Notes under the pieces: model-generated
The model's input: only the letters and a program-made list of their open reading frames with translations
Told to the model about the DNA's origin: nothing
Databases searched by the model: none
Program-made: the position numbers and the translations under genes
Assembly: GCA_023356515.1 (NCBI GenBank)
Contig: JAKQYG010000037.1
Coordinates: 1 to 15,987 of the forward strand
Direction of reading: 5' to 3'
DNA length: 15,987 nucleotides
DNA from: Trichodesmium sp. MAG_R04
GTDB lineage: Bacteria; Cyanobacteriota; Cyanobacteriia; Cyanobacteriales; Microcoleaceae
Shown: positions 13,695 through 15,987 of the stretch, piece after piece
Numbering within the stretch: position 1 is the stretch's first letter
Layout: each line of letters starts with the position of its first letter

Positions 13695-15632
13695 TCACTT
13701 TTTTCTGGCAAAGTAATTTCGTAATTCACTGTGAATAAAACTGTATCGACCACCAACTCTTTGTAAAAACATTAAGGATGCAGACTGCTCTAAAAAATGA
13801 TTGATATTCCATCTAATAATACCACCTCTATATAGAACTAGCCTAAGTATATAATGCTGAATACAGGCATTGCCACCATTAACCATTCCTGCACATAATC
13901 CAAAACTAATCGCTGCTAACTGAGCGCAGTCAAACGCATCATTCCAGCCATTAATAGCTAAACATATAGAACCAAATATTAAAGCACCAACAAACCCATA
14001 AACTAACGTAAAAACCATAGCATTTAAAGCAGAATCCTTAATACCTTGATTAGGAATTTGCTTATCTCCAATTTCAGCTATATCAGCATTAGCTATTCCT
14101 CCAAATAATGCACCTATTAGGAAACCTGTTAAGGCAAGAGTCACTCCGTCAACTAATCCATCGTACAACCAATCAACTACAATGCCTAGTATTCCTCCAA
14201 TACCTCCAAAAATAAAACCTGCCAGTTCATTGTATCTAACACCTTTTTGAATAAAACTTTCAGTTACTTCTATTGTTTGACTAAGGCCACCACGCACTCC
14301 AATTGTTAATCCAAAAACTACTCCTAAAATTATTGCAATTACTAACTGATATTTTTCATATCCAATTTGCCAAAAAACTACACAAAAAAGAATAATAAAA
14401 ATAATAGTTATCCCAATTATGTATCTTATTCTTCTAATATTATTTTCCAGCCAAGCTGGTTGTAATTCTTCAATACAAAATTCAGTCATATAATTTTTTT
14501 GCATTTTTCTAGCTAACCAACTTAGTTGTTGTTCTATTTTAGTTTTGTCGAAATCTTTTATAGTTTCGTCATAATTTTTATATCCTCCTTGATTTTTTAT
14601 TTTCTCCTCAACATATGACTTAAATAGCGTATCTAAAGGAGCTTCGCTTGATTCAAGCTGTTTGTCTTTCATTGTGGGGTAAGCATCAATACATAAATTT
14701 AAAAAAAGAGGATTTTGTGATATTTCTTTTATTTCATTATTATTATTAATATAATCAAGAAAATCATTATAGTCCTTGTTTTCTATATTTTTAAGATATT
14801 CTTTAATTTGAATTTCATCTAATGGCTGCAAACAAATAGCACCATTTAACTTAAGTTTATAATTCCCAAATTCATAAGAGCTTAATCGACAACATATAAC
14901 AAAGCTAATTGTTGATGTTTCCAAGAATTTATTTATTTCTTCAAAACAAGAATCTAATAATTTAGGATTAACTTCATCAAACTCGTCAACCAGTGGTATT
15001 ATTTGACGCCCATTAATTAATTTTCGACCAAGTTTATTTTTGATTCCATGTACTCTTTTTAGCTGTTCTAACAACCAATCAAAAAATGGTATACTTGAAT
15101 CTTTCCAGTATGAAAGTTTAAATAAGACTGGAACAGGTTTGTTTTTATCTTGTTTAGCTTGATTAATCAAAGCTTCTGCTAATTCAATCATTGTTGTTGT
15201 TTTCCCACTTCCTGCTTCTCCAGTAATTAATAATTTATGTCCAATTTCATAACTGTTAAAAATATCTATAATCGGAGTTTCTAGGAAAGGATCATATTTT
15301 TTTTGACGCATTGATGGAGAATTTTTTCTTATTACTAGGTCATCTCTATTTTCCTTTAATAAATTTATTCGTCTTTCTTTAAGCAAAGTAAGAAGTTGTT
15401 CAATATCCGTTTCTATACTATCTAGTAAAATGTTTTTTGATTTTGATTCTTCGTCTGGTACATTTACTATTTGTGTAGAGTTAATATTTATATCACCAGA
15501 AGCTGTTGCATTTTCACCAATACTTTGCTTGATATTGATAGGTGGTTCACTACCCTGTAAATTTTCGAAAGCAACTTCTACGAACTTTTTAAAATTTCTA
15601 CAACTTCTACGAACTTTTAAATTTCTAAACAT
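13695..15632 (-). CDS. NACHT-domain NTPase with multi-pass membrane C-terminus
   Basis: 645 residues. A STAND-class NTPase, relative of NLR immune receptors; several bacterial NACHT proteins defend against phage, but the role of this one is not known. The N-terminus (1-30) is basic. Next comes a Gly/Asn-rich segment at about 38-56 (IGENATASGDININSTQIV) like those next to effector-associated domains, and a helical linker (66-105). The NACHT domain has Walker A GEAGSGKTT at 138-146, Walker B IIPLVDEFDE at 211-220, and a sensor-like CRLSSYE at 248-254. A helical region runs to about 400. About five to seven hydrophobic Gly-rich segments follow (about 403-425, 430-447, 470-487, 497-515, 538-560, 570-586). 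The tail GRYSFIHSELRNYFA (628-642) is a known closing motif of cyanobacterial membrane NACHT proteins. No LRR, WD40 or TPR sensor is present. Its first codons contain an imperfect tandem duplication. It probably forms a unit with the partial gene upstream and the acetyltransferase downstream. Confidence 0.9.
   Translation of the reverse strand: MFRNLKVRRSCRNFKKFVEVAFENLQGSEPPINIKQSIGENATASGDININSTQIVNVPDEESKSKNILLDSIETDIEQLLTLLKERRINLLKENRDDLVIRKNSPSMRQKKYDPFLETPIIDIFNSYEIGHKLLITGEAGSGKTTTMIELAEALINQAKQDKNKPVPVLFKLSYWKDSSIPFFDWLLEQLKRVHGIKNKLGRKLINGRQIIPLVDEFDEVNPKLLDSCFEEINKFLETSTISFVICCRLSSYEFGNYKLKLNGAICLQPLDEIQIKEYLKNIENKDYNDFLDYINNNNEIKEISQNPLFLNLCIDAYPTMKDKQLESSEAPLDTLFKSYVEEKIKNQGGYKNYDETIKDFDKTKIEQQLSWLARKMQKNYMTEFCIEELQPAWLENNIRRIRYIIGITIIFIILFCVVFWQIGYEKYQLVIAIILGVVFGLTIGVRGGLSQTIEVTESFIQKGVRYNELAGFIFGGIGGILGIVVDWLYDGLVDGVTLALTGFLIGALFGGIANADIAEIGDKQIPNQGIKDSALNAMVFTLVYGFVGALIFGSICLAINGWNDAFDCAQLAAISFGLCAGMVNGGNACIQHYILRLVLYRGGIIRWNINHFLEQSASLMFLQRVGGRYSFIHSELRNYFARKK
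15572..15627. repeat. Imperfect tandem duplication over the first codons of the NACHT gene
   Basis: A 29-nt unit (15572-15600) is followed by a 27-nt unit (15601-15627); both begin CAACTTCTACGAAC and end ATTTCTA. The 2-nt length difference means the two copies are read in different frames: RNLKVRRSC in the outer copy and RNFKKFVEVA in the inner one. Confidence 0.85.
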
Positions 15633-15720
15633 TTATTAAACTTCTCACACTTGCATGTCTATATATTTAATTCTAATGTCCTTTACCTTTTTTTAGCGCT
15701 GCTGAATTAAGTGTTAATAA

Positions 15721-15746
15721 TAACCCTCAATAGTAACCCTCAAAGT
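15721..15746. repeat. 13-bp tandem repeat upstream of the NACHT gene
   Basis: TAACCCTCAATAG followed directly by TAACCCTCAAAGT (10 of 13 positions shared). It lies in the spacer between the partial gene and the NACHT start, where a promoter or regulator site could be; no regulator was recognised. Confidence 0.5.
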
Positions 15747-15796
15747 CAGCAAACTTATATAAAAAAACTACATAATCAGCAACGCCAATTTTTTAA

Positions 15797-15987
15797 CTAA
15801 TTTTCTTGACTCAAATTATCTAAATCAATATCTTTAGCCTTAAAATTAGTAAACATTTCTTGATGTTGACCACCTTTTTGCTTAATATCTTTGGCTTTAA
15901 GATTGCCTTCTAATTCAAATCCACTAGCTATTATTTGACGACCACCTTCAAGATTTTCTAGCTGCTCTTTGAGTTCTACAAGCTTTT
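15797..15987 (-). CDS. C-terminal 62 residues of an unrecognised protein (5' end outside window)
   Basis: The frame enters at the window edge and stops at 15797-15799. It reads as a charged helix (KLVELKEQLENLEGG), then a segment with an internal repeat: FELEGNLKAKDIKQ and FTNFKAKDIDLDN share a (N)xKAKDI core about 20 residues apart. This kind of short-period 'KAKDI' repeat suggests a small beta-helix-like or filament-like tail, but I do not recognise the family. It is upstream of the NACHT gene on the same strand with a 164-bp gap, so it may be a partner protein. Only the end is visible, so the total length and any N-terminal domain are unknown. Confidence 0.6.
   Translation of the reverse strand, partial: KLVELKEQLENLEGGRQIIASGFELEGNLKAKDIKQKGGQHQEMFTNFKAKDIDLDNLSQEN

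Noticed and set aside
1..15987. CRISPR array, tRNA or rRNA genes
   Set aside because: No regularly spaced direct repeats with unique spacers were found, and no cloverleaf or rRNA signature sequences were seen in the spacers.

Overview
The window comes from a cyanobacterium, most likely a filamentous one with an AT-rich genome. The evidence is a ferredoxin-type IspG, a carboxy-terminal processing protease next to it, an SLH-plus-OprB outer-membrane porin found only in cyanobacteria, two intact HIP1 octamers (GCGATCGC at 2347 and 10360), heptameric STRR-like repeats, and much mobile-element debris between genes.

Layout. 1-790 (minus) is the N-terminal part of an EF-G paralogue. 791-1983 is a long non-coding stretch with several strong inverted repeats. 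1984-2720 (plus) has a small membrane-anchored TPR protein followed by a glutathionyl-hydroquinone reductase pseudogene cut off just after its active site. 2721-3392 is a repeat-rich spacer. 3393-6016 (minus) is a two-gene unit of porin and family-3 solute-binding protein. 6017-6622 holds a nested small inverted-repeat element. 6623-7912 (minus) is the processing protease and 9030-10250 (minus) is ispG; the wreck of an IS5-type element (8046-8886) lies between them. 10251-10879 is non-coding. 10880-11938 (plus) is a polytopic membrane protein that I do not recognise, followed by a second copy of the small repeat element seen at 2960-3287.

From 12359 to the end, everything coding is on the minus strand and very AT-rich: a CPBP-type intramembrane protease, a GNAT acetyltransferase, a large NACHT NTPase with a multi-pass membrane C-terminus, and, running off the window edge upstream of it, the last 62 residues of a gene with an internal repeat. 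This is the part most likely to hold an undescribed system. NACHT proteins are bacterial relatives of NLR immune receptors and several protect against phage. Membership of the neighbours in one functional unit is inferred from strand and spacing only.

The left and central genes are housekeeping (translation, isoprenoid synthesis, protein maturation, nutrient uptake). The spacers are unusually rich in palindromic elements. Elements at 2960-3287 and 11947-12220 share a homologous core in opposite orientation, and their ends resemble those of the IS remnant at 8046-8886, so they may be non-autonomous derivatives of one IS family. No tRNA, rRNA or CRISPR array was seen.
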